Positions 1-7,699 of a stretch of 64,000 nt of DNA are shown here, piece by piece (within the stretch, counting starts at the first letter, position 1; each line of letters starts with the position of its first letter). The stretch is from the NCBI RefSeq assembly GCF_023150065.1, contig NZ_JAKLLN010000014.1, forward strand, positions 80,591 through 144,590, read 5' to 3'. The DNA is from Zoogloea sp. (GTDB lineage: Bacteria > Pseudomonadota > Gammaproteobacteria > Burkholderiales > Rhodocyclaceae). The position numbers and the translations under genes are program-made. The notes under the pieces are model-generated. The model was given only the letters and a program-made list of their open reading frames with translations, ran no database searches and was not told where the DNA came from.

Positions 1-31
1 CTTCAGATTTTGCCGTCAGGCTTGGATTCAT
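1..31 (-). CDS. Start of a downstream gene, probably chromate transporter ChrA (partial)
   Basis: Only the first ten codons (MNPSLTAKSE) lie in the window; the gene runs off the left edge. Its ATG (31-29) overlaps the chrB stop (30-28) as ATGA, the usual sign of translational coupling. In known chromate-resistance operons chrB is followed by the CHR-family efflux pump chrA, so that is the expected product. The identity is inferred from position alone. Confidence 0.4.
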   Translation of the reverse strand, partial: MNPSLTAKSE

Positions 32-966
32 GATTTCGGGCCTTTCTCAAAAGAGGCCAGGAGTCCGTCGAAAATAATGCCGGCCAGGGCCAGGAGTTGG
101 TCGTCGTCAGACACGGTGTCGCGCAGGCCGGCCAGCGCGCACTCGATGCCCACCGCCTCCGGCGGCTGCACACCGCCCACGTCCAGGAAGTGCACCAGCG
201 CCCCGAAGCGCTGCAGGGCGGGCGATTCCAGGCCGAAGCTGGCCAGCAGCACCTCAAAGCTGACGCGGCCCCCCACGTGGGTGAAGGTCGCGCCGTCAAA
301 ATCGAAACCCAGGGCGTCGGCCGGGCAATCGGCCGGCGTCGCCAGCCAGAGCAGCCTGGCCTGCGGATCGATGCAGCGGCGAATCAGCCAGGCGCAGGCC
401 AGCCGGTCCACCCAGGGGCGCTGGCGGGTTGCCCAGAGGCGCCCCTGGTAATCCCCGATGCCAAGGCGGGCGATCGCCTCATTAACCGGCCGCGGCTCAT
501 CGGGCGACAGGGCCCAGGCCGCCCGCTGTTCGAGGTCACGCAAGGCCTCGTCGGCCTGTTTCCCCGCTTCACCGGGGAAAAAATCGATGGCCGCCAGATT
601 GCCGAAGGTCTTGCGCAACTTGCGGGCGTGCTTCAGGGCCTCGTCGGCCGTGTCGGGGCTGAGCGTGCTCCGGGCTGCCGCAATATCGCCCAGCAAGATT
701 GCAAAGTCTGCGCTGCGATCGAAGAGCCCCGCAAAGTTGCCGTCACGGGGCTCCTCGACGCGCACGACCAGTGCCGTTCCGCCCGCGGCACGCACATCCG
801 TCGCAACCTTGTCCAGGGTATTCCGGCAGGCTTCCCGCTCCGGCATCAGATAGACACCATCCCTCAGCACAGCGGCACCCGACGCCTTGAGGCTGCGCCA
901 CGCACGCATGCGGGCCGTGGCGTTCTCGGTGGGAAGGCTGGTAATGAGCGCAATCCATGTATTCAT
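28..966 (-). CDS. chrB: Chromate resistance protein ChrB
   Basis: A 312-residue protein with the two-part ChrB layout: an N-terminal half beginning MNTWIALITSLPTENAT with a helix-turn-helix-like stretch (RMRAWRSLKASGAAVLRDGVYLMP), and a C-terminal ChrB domain containing RPWVDRLACAWLIRRCIDP and THVGGRVSFEVL. The family is known as a chromate-sensing regulator of chr operons. A GTG at 972 would add two residues; the ATG at 966 matches family N-termini. The gene is coupled by ATGA overlap to the next gene leftward. A perfect inverted repeat 21 bases upstream of the start is a plausible autoregulatory operator. Domain recognition is from memory. Confidence 0.88.
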   Translation of the reverse strand: MNTWIALITSLPTENATARMRAWRSLKASGAAVLRDGVYLMPEREACRNTLDKVATDVRAAGGTALVVRVEEPRDGNFAGLFDRSADFAILLGDIAAARSTLSPDTADEALKHARKLRKTFGNLAAIDFFPGEAGKQADEALRDLEQRAAWALSPDEPRPVNEAIARLGIGDYQGRLWATRQRPWVDRLACAWLIRRCIDPQARLLWLATPADCPADALGFDFDGATFTHVGGRVSFEVLLASFGLESPALQRFGALVHFLDVGGVQPPEAVGIECALAGLRDTVSDDDQLLALAGIIFDGLLASFEKGPKS

Positions 967-986
967 GAGCACACTCTACCTTAATA

Positions 987-1000
987 GTAGATATTTCTAC
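987..1000. promoter_or_regulatory. Palindrome upstream of chrB, candidate ChrB operator
   Basis: GTAGA-TATT-TCTAC is a perfect 5-bp inverted repeat set in an AT-rich patch (TTAATAGTAGATATTTCTAC) that stands out from the GC-rich surroundings. It sits 21 bases upstream of the chrB ATG, where it would overlap the promoter or leader. ChrB proteins are known to bind their own promoters; assigning this site is inference. Confidence 0.45.
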
Positions 1001-1191
1001 ATGGCCGTTCTTCATCTACATCAGCGAGGCGGAGCGGGCTTTCAGGGGCCCTCCAAGCGCTATCGATGCCGCCAGAAAACCCGTTCCGCTCCCCCATCGG
1101 GTGATCCTGCCGGGCGCACCTCGCCCCACCCACCGGCACGGGCGGGCAGAATCCGGCACAATCCGCGCACTCGCCAGCCCCCCCTGACCCG

Positions 1192-3537
1192 ATGCGTGCG
1201 CTTGTCCACCTCCTGTTCCTGATCCTTCTTGCCGGCTGTACCACGGTTGTCACCCAGGTCCAGCTCGACCGCCAGCTCGGCCGCCCCGATCCGGCGCGCT
1301 TCGACCGGCCCGCAACAGCGCCCGCCGAGGCCCCCGACTACCAGACCCGCGTGCGTCCCATCCTCGAACGTCGTTGTGTGGCCTGTCATGCCTGCTACGA
1401 CGCCCCCTGCCAGCTCAAGCTGACCCGTCACGACGGCATCACCCGTGGCGCCAACCCCGACAAGGTGTATGCCGACGCGCGCCTGCTCGCTGCCAATCCG
1501 ACCCGCCTCGGCTTCGACGCCACCAGCAACGCGGCCTGGCGTGACAAGGGCTTCCACCCGGTACTCAACGAACGGGCTGCCACCCCTCAGGCCAACCGGG
1601 ACGCCAGCGTGCTGTACCGCATCCTGGCCCTCAAGCAGCGCAACCCGGGGCCCGACAGCGGCCCCCAGCCCGCCGACCGCTTCAACTTCGCCCTCGACCG
1701 GCCGCAATCCTGCACCCGCATCGAGGGCATGGCCGATTTCGAGAAGGAGCATCCGGAATGGGGCATGCCCTTCGGCCTGCCCGCCCTGAGCCCGGCGGAA
1801 CACGACACCCTGAGCCGCTGGATCGAAGCTGGCGCCCCCTTCAGCCCCCGGGCACCGCTGCCGGCCCGGGTGCAGGCGCGGGTGGAAGAATGGGAGGCAC
1901 TGCTCAACGGCGACAGCCTGCGCGACCAGCTGGCAGCCCGCTACATCTACGAACACTGGTACATCGGCCAGCTCTACATCGACGAGCAGCCCGAGTACCG
2001 CTTCGAGCTGGTGCGCAGCCGCAGCGCCCCTGGCCAGCCCATCGACGTCGTCGCCACCCGCCGCCCTTATGACGACCCCGGCGTGGCCCGGGTGTATTAC
2101 CGCCTGCGCCCCAGCGACGAGACCCTGGTGGCCAAGACCCACATGCCCCTGGCCCTCGACGAGGCCCGCCGCAGCCGCTTGAAGAAGTGGTTTTTCGACG
2201 CTCCCATCGCCGTGAACCGCCTGCCCGGCTACGACCCGAAAACCGCCTCCAACCCCTTCGTCACCTTCAGGGCGCTGCCGGTGGATGCCCGCTACCGCTT
2301 CATGCTCGACGATGCCAGTTTTACCGTGATGGGCTTCATGAAGGGGCCGGTGTGCCGCGGCCAGGTGGCGCTCAACGTGATCAACGATCACTTCTGGGTG
2401 CTCTTCTACTCGCCGGAGAGCGAGGTGGCCCGCGACACCCAGGGCCTGCTCGACGCCACCCGCCCCAACCTGCGCATGCCCGCCGAGGACGACAGCAGCA
2501 CCGGCATCCTGGCCTGGAACAAATACGCCCGGGCCGAGCGGCGCTACCTGGAAACCAAGAGCAGCTACATGGCCAGTTTTCCGCGCCTCAAGCCGCAGGT
2601 CACCGATCTGTGGAACGGCGACGGGCGCAACCCCAATGCCGGCCTTACGGTGTTCCGTCATTTCGACAGCGCCTCGGTGATCCGCGGCCTGGCCGGCGAG
2701 CAGCCCCAGACGGTGCTGTTGATGGGCTACCCTCTGTTCGAACGCATGCACTACCTGCTGGTGGCCGGCTTCGACGTGTATGGCAACACCGGGCACCAGC
2801 TCGCCACCCGCCTGTACATGGATTTTCTGCGCATGGAAGGTGAGGAGAACTTCCTCACCATGCTGCCCCTCAAGCATCGCCAGCGGGTGCTCGACCACTG
2901 GTACCGGGGCCGGCCTGATCCGCGGATCCGCCAGTTTGCCGACGCCCGCAGCTACTTTCCCGGTGAAAGCGGCATGCGTTACCGCACCGCGGATACCCTG
3001 GGCGAGCTTTACGGCAATGTGCACCGCCACCTGCGTCCGGTGCGCCCCGCCAGCCTCGACCTCGCCCCCAACGGGCTGAAGGCCGAGCAGGTGGCTCAGC
3101 TGCGCAGCCTCAACAGCATCACCGGCCGCAGCGCCTCAAGGATGCCCGAGCACAGCCTGCTGGTGGTGCATAACGGCAAGGGGCATGTCCGCGTCCTGTC
3201 CCTGCTGCGCAACAGCGCCCACAGCAACGTGGCCAGCCTGTTCGACGAAGCCGCCCGGCGCCTGCCCGATGAAGACAGCCTGATCGTCCTCGACGGCTTC
3301 GTCGGGGCCTACCCGAACGCCATCTTCCACCTGGACGCCGACGAGCTGCCGCGCTTTGTGCGAACGGTGCGCAACCTGGCCGACGACGACGATGTGCAGC
3401 GCCTCTACCAGCGCTTCGCCATCCGTCGCACCGACGCGCGCTTCTGGCGCATCAGCGACGCCATCCACGACTACTGGCAGAACACCGATCCCCGCCAGGC
3501 GGCCATCCTCGACTACAGCCGCCTCGACAATCGCTGA
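1192..3537 (+). CDS. cti: Periplasmic fatty acid cis/trans isomerase (c-type cytochrome)
   Basis: A 781-residue protein, the usual Cti length. Cti converts cis-unsaturated phospholipid acyl chains to trans under solvent or heat stress, rigidifying the membrane. The N-terminus is a signal peptide ending in a lipobox-like ILLAGC (Cys16), so this copy may be a lipoprotein. A single haem c site CVACH (Cys62, Cys65, His66) lies just after it, in the known Cti position, followed by CYDAPCQLKL. Later blocks such as DSLIVLDGFVGAYPN and FARFWRISD-like FWRISDAIHDYW are typical of the family as I remember it. It is monocistronic, divergent from chrB. No regulatory site was recognised. Confidence 0.93.
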   Translation: MRALVHLLFLILLAGCTTVVTQVQLDRQLGRPDPARFDRPATAPAEAPDYQTRVRPILERRCVACHACYDAPCQLKLTRHDGITRGANPDKVYADARLLAANPTRLGFDATSNAAWRDKGFHPVLNERAATPQANRDASVLYRILALKQRNPGPDSGPQPADRFNFALDRPQSCTRIEGMADFEKEHPEWGMPFGLPALSPAEHDTLSRWIEAGAPFSPRAPLPARVQARVEEWEALLNGDSLRDQLAARYIYEHWYIGQLYIDEQPEYRFELVRSRSAPGQPIDVVATRRPYDDPGVARVYYRLRPSDETLVAKTHMPLALDEARRSRLKKWFFDAPIAVNRLPGYDPKTASNPFVTFRALPVDARYRFMLDDASFTVMGFMKGPVCRGQVALNVINDHFWVLFYSPESEVARDTQGLLDATRPNLRMPAEDDSSTGILAWNKYARAERRYLETKSSYMASFPRLKPQVTDLWNGDGRNPNAGLTVFRHFDSASVIRGLAGEQPQTVLLMGYPLFERMHYLLVAGFDVYGNTGHQLATRLYMDFLRMEGEENFLTMLPLKHRQRVLDHWYRGRPDPRIRQFADARSYFPGESGMRYRTADTLGELYGNVHRHLRPVRPASLDLAPNGLKAEQVAQLRSLNSITGRSASRMPEHSLLVVHNGKGHVRVLSLLRNSAHSNVASLFDEAARRLPDEDSLIVLDGFVGAYPNAIFHLDADELPRFVRTVRNLADDDDVQRLYQRFAIRRTDARFWRISDAIHDYWQNTDPRQAAILDYSRLDNR

Positions 3538-3554
3538 ACAAGCACCAAGACAAA

Positions 3555-3572
3555 GGGCAGCCGAAGCTGCCC
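3555..3572 (+). terminator. Hairpin after cti, weak terminator candidate
   Basis: GGGCAGC-CGAA-GCTGCCC is a perfect 7-bp stem with a tetraloop, 18 bases past the cti stop and between convergent genes. There is no T-run, so intrinsic termination is uncertain. Confidence 0.35.
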
Positions 3573-3641
3573 CTGCCGACACCACCGGATGGGGACGGCG
3601 TTCATCCCCGGGCCCCGGTCAGGCCCTTGTGCGGCGCCCCG

Positions 3642-4211
3642 TCAGGGCAGGCACAGCTTGCCGGTGACCGAGGCTGCCGTGCCGATGCTGCTGCCCAGCA
3701 CGACAAGGTTGCCGGTGACATTGGCGTAAGCGCCCTTGCCGTCCGAGCCGGAGATCAGGATCTGCTCGGTCACGGCGCCAGTGCTCATGGAACCATCGGC
3801 AGCCAGCTTCACCTGGGCCACGATCACATCATTGCTGTAGAGCGCCGTGCGCTGCTTGCCCGAACCGATGTAAACAACGCTGCGGGCGGTCTGGATGCTC
3901 TGCCGCGGCAGCGAGGTGGCTGCATCGACCACGGCTGCCGGCGTCGCCGTGGGCCCGGCCAGGCCCACCAGCGGCTCGGCCGTCACGCCCGCATAGCCTG
4001 TGGCTGCCGGAAAGCCGACCAGATTGAGGGCCACGCTGAAGCACTGGTTCTGGTAGGCCGGCACCTGGCTGCCCAGGGTGTTGATCTGGCAGGCCGCATC
4101 GGGCAGCAGGCGGACGGTGCCCAGCACCGGCACACAGGCCGCGCCGGCAAAACCGGACGCCAGGGTCAGGATGATGGGAGCAAGGACTCGGGAAACAGCA
4201 CGGGCATTCAT
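3642..4211 (-). CDS. Exported protein of unknown function
   Basis: A 189-residue protein. The ATG at 4211 is preceded by AGGAGA and opens a clear Sec signal peptide (MNARAVSRVLAPIILTLA, cleavage likely after SGFAGA). The mature part is rich in Gly, Val, Ala, Ser and Thr, has Cys near both ends (ACVPV and KLCLP), and contains strand-like repeats such as GNLVVLGSSIGTAASVTGKL. This suggests a small periplasmic or secreted beta protein. I do not recognise the family. An upstream extension to 4286 exists but would place the signal peptide internally. It is a lone gene, convergent with cti. Confidence 0.7.
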   Translation of the reverse strand: MNARAVSRVLAPIILTLASGFAGAACVPVLGTVRLLPDAACQINTLGSQVPAYQNQCFSVALNLVGFPAATGYAGVTAEPLVGLAGPTATPAAVVDAATSLPRQSIQTARSVVYIGSGKQRTALYSNDVIVAQVKLAADGSMSTGAVTEQILISGSDGKGAYANVTGNLVVLGSSIGTAASVTGKLCLP

Positions 4212-4661
4212 GGGGGGGACGTCTCCTGGAAAGGTCATCGGACAACACGGGCCCACCCGGAAGCGCGCAGCCGCCGCGGTGGGCAATCTGTCGTCATGAT
4301 GACGGCACGCTACCTGGACACGGGTCGGCTCCCTGCCGCGAGCGTGACAAATTTAACGAAACCCACCTACCCGGAAGAACACCACCCCACCACAGCGCTC
4401 CGGCAGACGCGGCAAAAGCCGGGCTTATCCCGGCATTGAATCAGGCGATTTGTGCAGTGCAGCATTTCGCACTAAGCTAAAGTAGCTGCCTCACGCCCAC
4501 GAAGCCAGGCCGGGTCCATCTCCCACAAGAACGCGCCATGAACCCCACCAGCCCCGCCGGCAGCCGCCCCCTGCACCCCTTGCGCTGAAGAACCGCCCGC
4601 AGGAACGCTAATTGGCCCCGCCCTGCGGAGCCGTCGTCCATTCATCCAGCCCCCACTGCCC
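4212..4661. other. Intergenic region between exported protein and bestrophin gene
   Basis: 450 bases without a convincing gene. It holds the ribosome site of the leftward exported protein and an AT-rich stretch around 4340-4360. A TGC-rich motif lies at 4450-4464, and a 16-codon open frame starts at 4538 (MNPTSPAGSRPLHPLR) that has no further support. Promoters for both flanking genes should be here. Confidence 0.5.
4450..4464 (+). promoter_or_regulatory. TGC-rich motif resembling a PhaR box
   Basis: TTGTGCAGTGCAGCA lies about 200 bases upstream of the bestrophin start. It matches, with two changes, the minus-strand motif at 29356-29370 just upstream of the patatin gene. PhaR-type PHA regulators are known to bind TGC-rich boxes; the match is from memory and not tested. 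Confidence 0.3.
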
Positions 4662-5582
4662 ATGATCGTTCGCCCCCGCCCCACCATGCGTCAGCTCTTC
4701 TTCATCTGGAAGGGCTCCATCATTCCCCTGATCTTCCCCCAGGTGCTGTTCGTCACCGTGGTCGCCACCCTGGTCACGGTCGTCGCCACCTTCACCGGCC
4801 CGCGCTTTCCCGACTTCGCCAGCGGCCCCTTCACCTTCCTGGGCATTTCCCTGTCGCTGTTCCTCGGCTTTCGCAACAACGCCTGCTATGACCGCTGGTG
4901 GGAAGCCCGCAAGCACTACGGCAACCTGCTGGTGGTGATGCGCAGCCTGGCCCGCGACAGCCAGATCCTCGACTGTGATGCCGACGGCCGCCACCAGCGC
5001 CGCGAGCTGCTGCGCCTCGCCACCGCCTTCATCAAGGCCCTCACCGCCCGCCTGCGCGACCGCCCCGTCGCCGACGCCGTGGCAGGCGAACTGAGCGCCA
5101 GCGAACTCGCCGCACTGGCCACCGCCCGCAATCCGCCCGACCACCTGCTGCGCCGCATCACCGACCTGCTGCTCGACGCCCGCCGGCCCGGCCGCCTCGA
5201 CTCGATCACCTACATGGGCCTGGCCGAGCACATCAACCAGCTCACCGCCATCCAGGGCGCCTGCGAGCGGATCCGCCACACCGCCCTGCCCTTCGCCTAC
5301 ACCCTGCTGCTGCACCGCACCGCCCACCTCTTCTGCGTGCTGCTGCCCTTCGGCGTGGTGCACTCCCTGGGCTACGCCACCCCCCTGCTCACCGCCCTGG
5401 TGGCCTACACCTTCTTCGGCCTGGATGCCCTTGGCGACGAGCTGGAAGAACCCTTCGGCACGGCCCAGAACGACCTGCCCCTGGACGCGATGACCCGCAA
5501 CATCGAGATCGACCTGGCTGAGGCGCGGGGGCTGAGCCCGCTGCCCGCGCCCCTGGAGCCGGTGGATTTCGTGCTGATGTAA
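4662..5582 (+). CDS. Bestrophin family ion channel protein
   Basis: A 306-residue membrane protein of the bestrophin/UPF0187 family. The opening MIVRPRPT, followed by FFIWKGSIIPLIFPQVLFV and the block LSLFLGFRNNACYDRWWEARKHYG, is the family signature. Helices are visible at about residues 22-45, 55-72, 215-235 and 240-262. The C-terminal FFGLDALGDELEEPFGTAQNDLPLDAM matches the conserved cytosolic segment. Bacterial bestrophins form pentameric channels, cation-selective in the studied Klebsiella protein. The first ATG gives the remembered family N-terminus. It is a lone gene. Confidence 0.9.
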   Translation: MIVRPRPTMRQLFFIWKGSIIPLIFPQVLFVTVVATLVTVVATFTGPRFPDFASGPFTFLGISLSLFLGFRNNACYDRWWEARKHYGNLLVVMRSLARDSQILDCDADGRHQRRELLRLATAFIKALTARLRDRPVADAVAGELSASELAALATARNPPDHLLRRITDLLLDARRPGRLDSITYMGLAEHINQLTAIQGACERIRHTALPFAYTLLLHRTAHLFCVLLPFGVVHSLGYATPLLTALVAYTFFGLDALGDELEEPFGTAQNDLPLDAMTRNIEIDLAEARGLSPLPAPLEPVDFVLM

Positions 5583-5652
5583 GGCCACGCGGCGCGACGG
5601 ATCTCTCCCCGGGGAAACCCGTCAGACCGGTTTCAACTGCCCGGCAAATCGC

Positions 5653-5670
5653 TGTATAGTCGACTACATA
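5653..5670. promoter_or_regulatory. Palindrome upstream of the DUF2325 gene
   Basis: TGTATAGTCGACTACATA contains the perfect 10-bp palindrome TAGTCGACTA (5657-5666) and lies in an AT-rich patch 127 bases before the DUF2325 start. The adjacent TATCGACATAC repeats part of it. It may be an operator or promoter; no regulator is assigned. Confidence 0.35.
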
Positions 5671-5796
5671 TCGACATACCCGGCAGGCATCCACCTGCAC
5701 CAAGGAGCGTCAGCCGATGCCCTCCGTCCACCCGTCACCTGCCCCGGGAATTGCCCCCCACCCGGCGCTCCTGAAACACGCTGCGTGAGGCCCATC

Positions 5797-7101
5797 ATGC
5801 ATCTGCCCGACAGATCCCCCCTGTTCGTCACGGACAGCGGCACGACCACCCCAGACTGGATCAACAGCGCCTTCGGACAACCGGCTGCGCTGCCCGAAGG
5901 CCGGCCGACGCCTCGACGGGCAAGACTGATGGAGCTCGACGGCCACTTTCACTGTTCGCTGATCGGCACCTGCCTGGGCACCGGCGAACTGCGCAAACTG
6001 GTACCCCGCTTCACCGACGTCGACCGCAAGGCCAGCGATCTCGAGATCCACCACATGGCCGTCCGCCTCTCCAGCGAATCCCAGGCCGGATCGAAAGCGC
6101 TCCAGAAGCTGCTGGACACCCGCTACGCTCCGGAGATCAAACGCTTCAACCGCTACAAGTCGGCTGACGAGCTCAAGGCAGCCTGGTCGGAATGTCTCAA
6201 GGCCGGTGACGTGCCGGGTGCCTACTGGGCCCTGATGACCCACCCCGCCGCAACCGAATATCTGCGCCAGCTCGCCTTTGGCGAGGTGCACATGCTCTCC
6301 CACCTGGTGGGCGCCGCCAATCGCGCCGACATCCACCGCCTGCAGGCCCTGGAAGAAGAAAACACCCGGCTGCAAGACAAGATCGAGCGGCAGCAGGGCC
6401 GGCTCCAGGCGCTGGCCATGGAGCGGGAGGCCCTGCAGCGTCAGGCCAGGGCACGAACGGAAATCCCGCTGGACAAGCGCAGCCTGGCCCTGGAAGAACA
6501 GATCCGCGCCCTCGACAGCGCCCTCCATGCCAGGGACCAGAGCATCGCCCACCATCACGCCCAGACCCACCGCCTGGAGAGCGCACTGGGCGATGCCGAG
6601 GCCCGGATCCACTCACTGACGGTCTCCCTTCAGGAATGGAAGACGCGAGCCGACGACATGCGGGTCGAGTTGAATGCCCTCGACAGGCACCTGTCCTCTC
6701 CCCTGGAGCACCCCGGCACCACGCCGGCCCCCAAAGTCAGGCTGGAAGGCAAGCGGATTGTCTATGTGGGCGGGCGTCCCCATTCCACCCAGACCATCGC
6801 CAGCTATGTCAAATCGTCGGGTGGAGAGCTGATCATCCACGATGGCGGCGTGGAGGACAGGCGCAGCCTGCTGCCCAGCGCCATGGCGGGGGCCGACCTG
6901 GTCGTCTTTCCTGTGGACTGCGTAGCCCACAACGCCGTCACGCTGCTCAAGCGCGCCTGCGAACGCCATGGGGTTCCGTATCGGGCCCTCCGCACTGCCA
7001 GCTTTGCCAGCTTCATGGCCGCCGTGAGCCTGTTCGACGCGGGTGGCGCCTGCCCGAACGGCGGCACGGCCGCCCCGCACTTCTGCCTCAGACACGGCTA
7101 G
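5797..7101 (+). CDS. DUF2325 domain protein with coiled coil
   Basis: A 434-residue cytoplasmic protein. The N-terminal third contains HFHCSLIGTCLGTGELRKL, known from DUF2325 proteins of proteobacteria. A long coiled coil follows (about residues 180-310, with EEENTRLQDKIERQQGRLQAL). The C-terminal DUF2325 domain begins at RIVYVGGRPHSTQTIASYV and includes HDGGVEDRRSLLPSAMAGADLVVFPVDCVAHNA. The fold has been likened to phosphotransferase-type or dinucleotide folds, but the biochemical role is unknown. The ATG at 5797 has GAGG seven bases upstream; a GTG at 5785 is less likely. It is a lone gene. Cys and His residues in the N-terminal part could bind metal or haem; this is speculative. Confidence 0.8.
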   Translation: MHLPDRSPLFVTDSGTTTPDWINSAFGQPAALPEGRPTPRRARLMELDGHFHCSLIGTCLGTGELRKLVPRFTDVDRKASDLEIHHMAVRLSSESQAGSKALQKLLDTRYAPEIKRFNRYKSADELKAAWSECLKAGDVPGAYWALMTHPAATEYLRQLAFGEVHMLSHLVGAANRADIHRLQALEEENTRLQDKIERQQGRLQALAMEREALQRQARARTEIPLDKRSLALEEQIRALDSALHARDQSIAHHHAQTHRLESALGDAEARIHSLTVSLQEWKTRADDMRVELNALDRHLSSPLEHPGTTPAPKVRLEGKRIVYVGGRPHSTQTIASYVKSSGGELIIHDGGVEDRRSLLPSAMAGADLVVFPVDCVAHNAVTLLKRACERHGVPYRALRTASFASFMAAVSLFDAGGACPNGGTAAPHFCLRHG

Positions 7102-7165
7102 TGCCGCGGAGCACCGGGCGCGATGGCAGGAGCAAGCCACCCCACCCTTCTCCCCAAACCTTTGA

Positions 7166-7345
7166 TCAACGCGCCGGGGCGTGCAGGCCAATGCGGTTGC
7201 CCTCGCTGTCGGCAAGCATGGCGATGCTTCCGATCTCGGGCGACAGCCGGGTCGGCGGCATCAGCACCTTGCCGCCGGCAGCTTGGGCCCGGGCCAGGGG
7301 GATAGACAGATCGTCACCGCCGTCGAGGTAGATGACCACGAATGG
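7166..7345 (-). pseudogene. VOC (glyoxalase/bleomycin resistance) family protein, C-terminal remnant
   Basis: Reading leftward from about 7345, the frame gives VVIYLDGGDDLSIPLARA, then QAAGGKVLMPP and MLADSEGNRIGLHAPAR, ending at a TGA (7168-7166). This is the last third of a VOC-fold protein (yeast YCR013c/PhnB-like type). The N-terminal half is absent; the sequence changes abruptly at about 7340-7346 into the WYL regulator remnant on the other strand. No start codon or ribosome site exists, so it is a dead fragment. Confidence 0.8.
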
Positions 7346-7682
7346 CGAGGCCGGGGTGGGCTACCTGCTGCGCCCGGGCTACCGCCTGACCCCGCTGATG
7401 TTCGACCCGGAAGAGCTGGTGGCCCTGTCCCTGGGCAGCCGCATGGTGCGCAGCTGGGCCGATGGTGCCCGCAGCGAGCGGATCATCCAGCTCCTGGGGC
7501 TGGTGTTCTGGGGCGAAACCTGGACCCTCGGGGCCTGGTGCGAGCTGCGGGGCGATTTCCGCAGCTTCCGCCTGGACCGTATCGCCGAGGCGACCCCACT
7601 GGCCGACACCTTCGACAGCACCGGCATGCTCGCCCGCTACCTCCAGGCCGTGAAGGACGAGAGCTGTGAGGATGCCGCCTGA
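7344..7682 (+). pseudogene. WYL/YafY-type transcriptional regulator remnant
   Basis: The segment GEAGVGYLLRPGYRLTPL and DPEELVALSLGSRMVRSWAD is the linker that follows the N-terminal HTH in YafY-like regulators. It then jumps directly to the end of the WYL domain (LLGLVFWGETWTLGAWCELR, then FRSFRLDRIAEATPL). Both the DNA-binding domain and about the middle half of the protein are missing. An ATG at 7332 keeps 116 codons open, but those first codons come from the antisense strand of the VOC fragment. Regulator and VOC genes were probably divergent neighbours before a deletion removed both N-termini. Confidence 0.8.
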
Positions 7683-7699
7683 GGCGCCATTCCGGCCCC

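Noticed and set aside
1060..3030. Antisense frame across cti (about 650 codons)
   Set aside because: Cti motifs including CVACH are on the plus strand; the antisense product is low-complexity Gly/Val/His/Gln.
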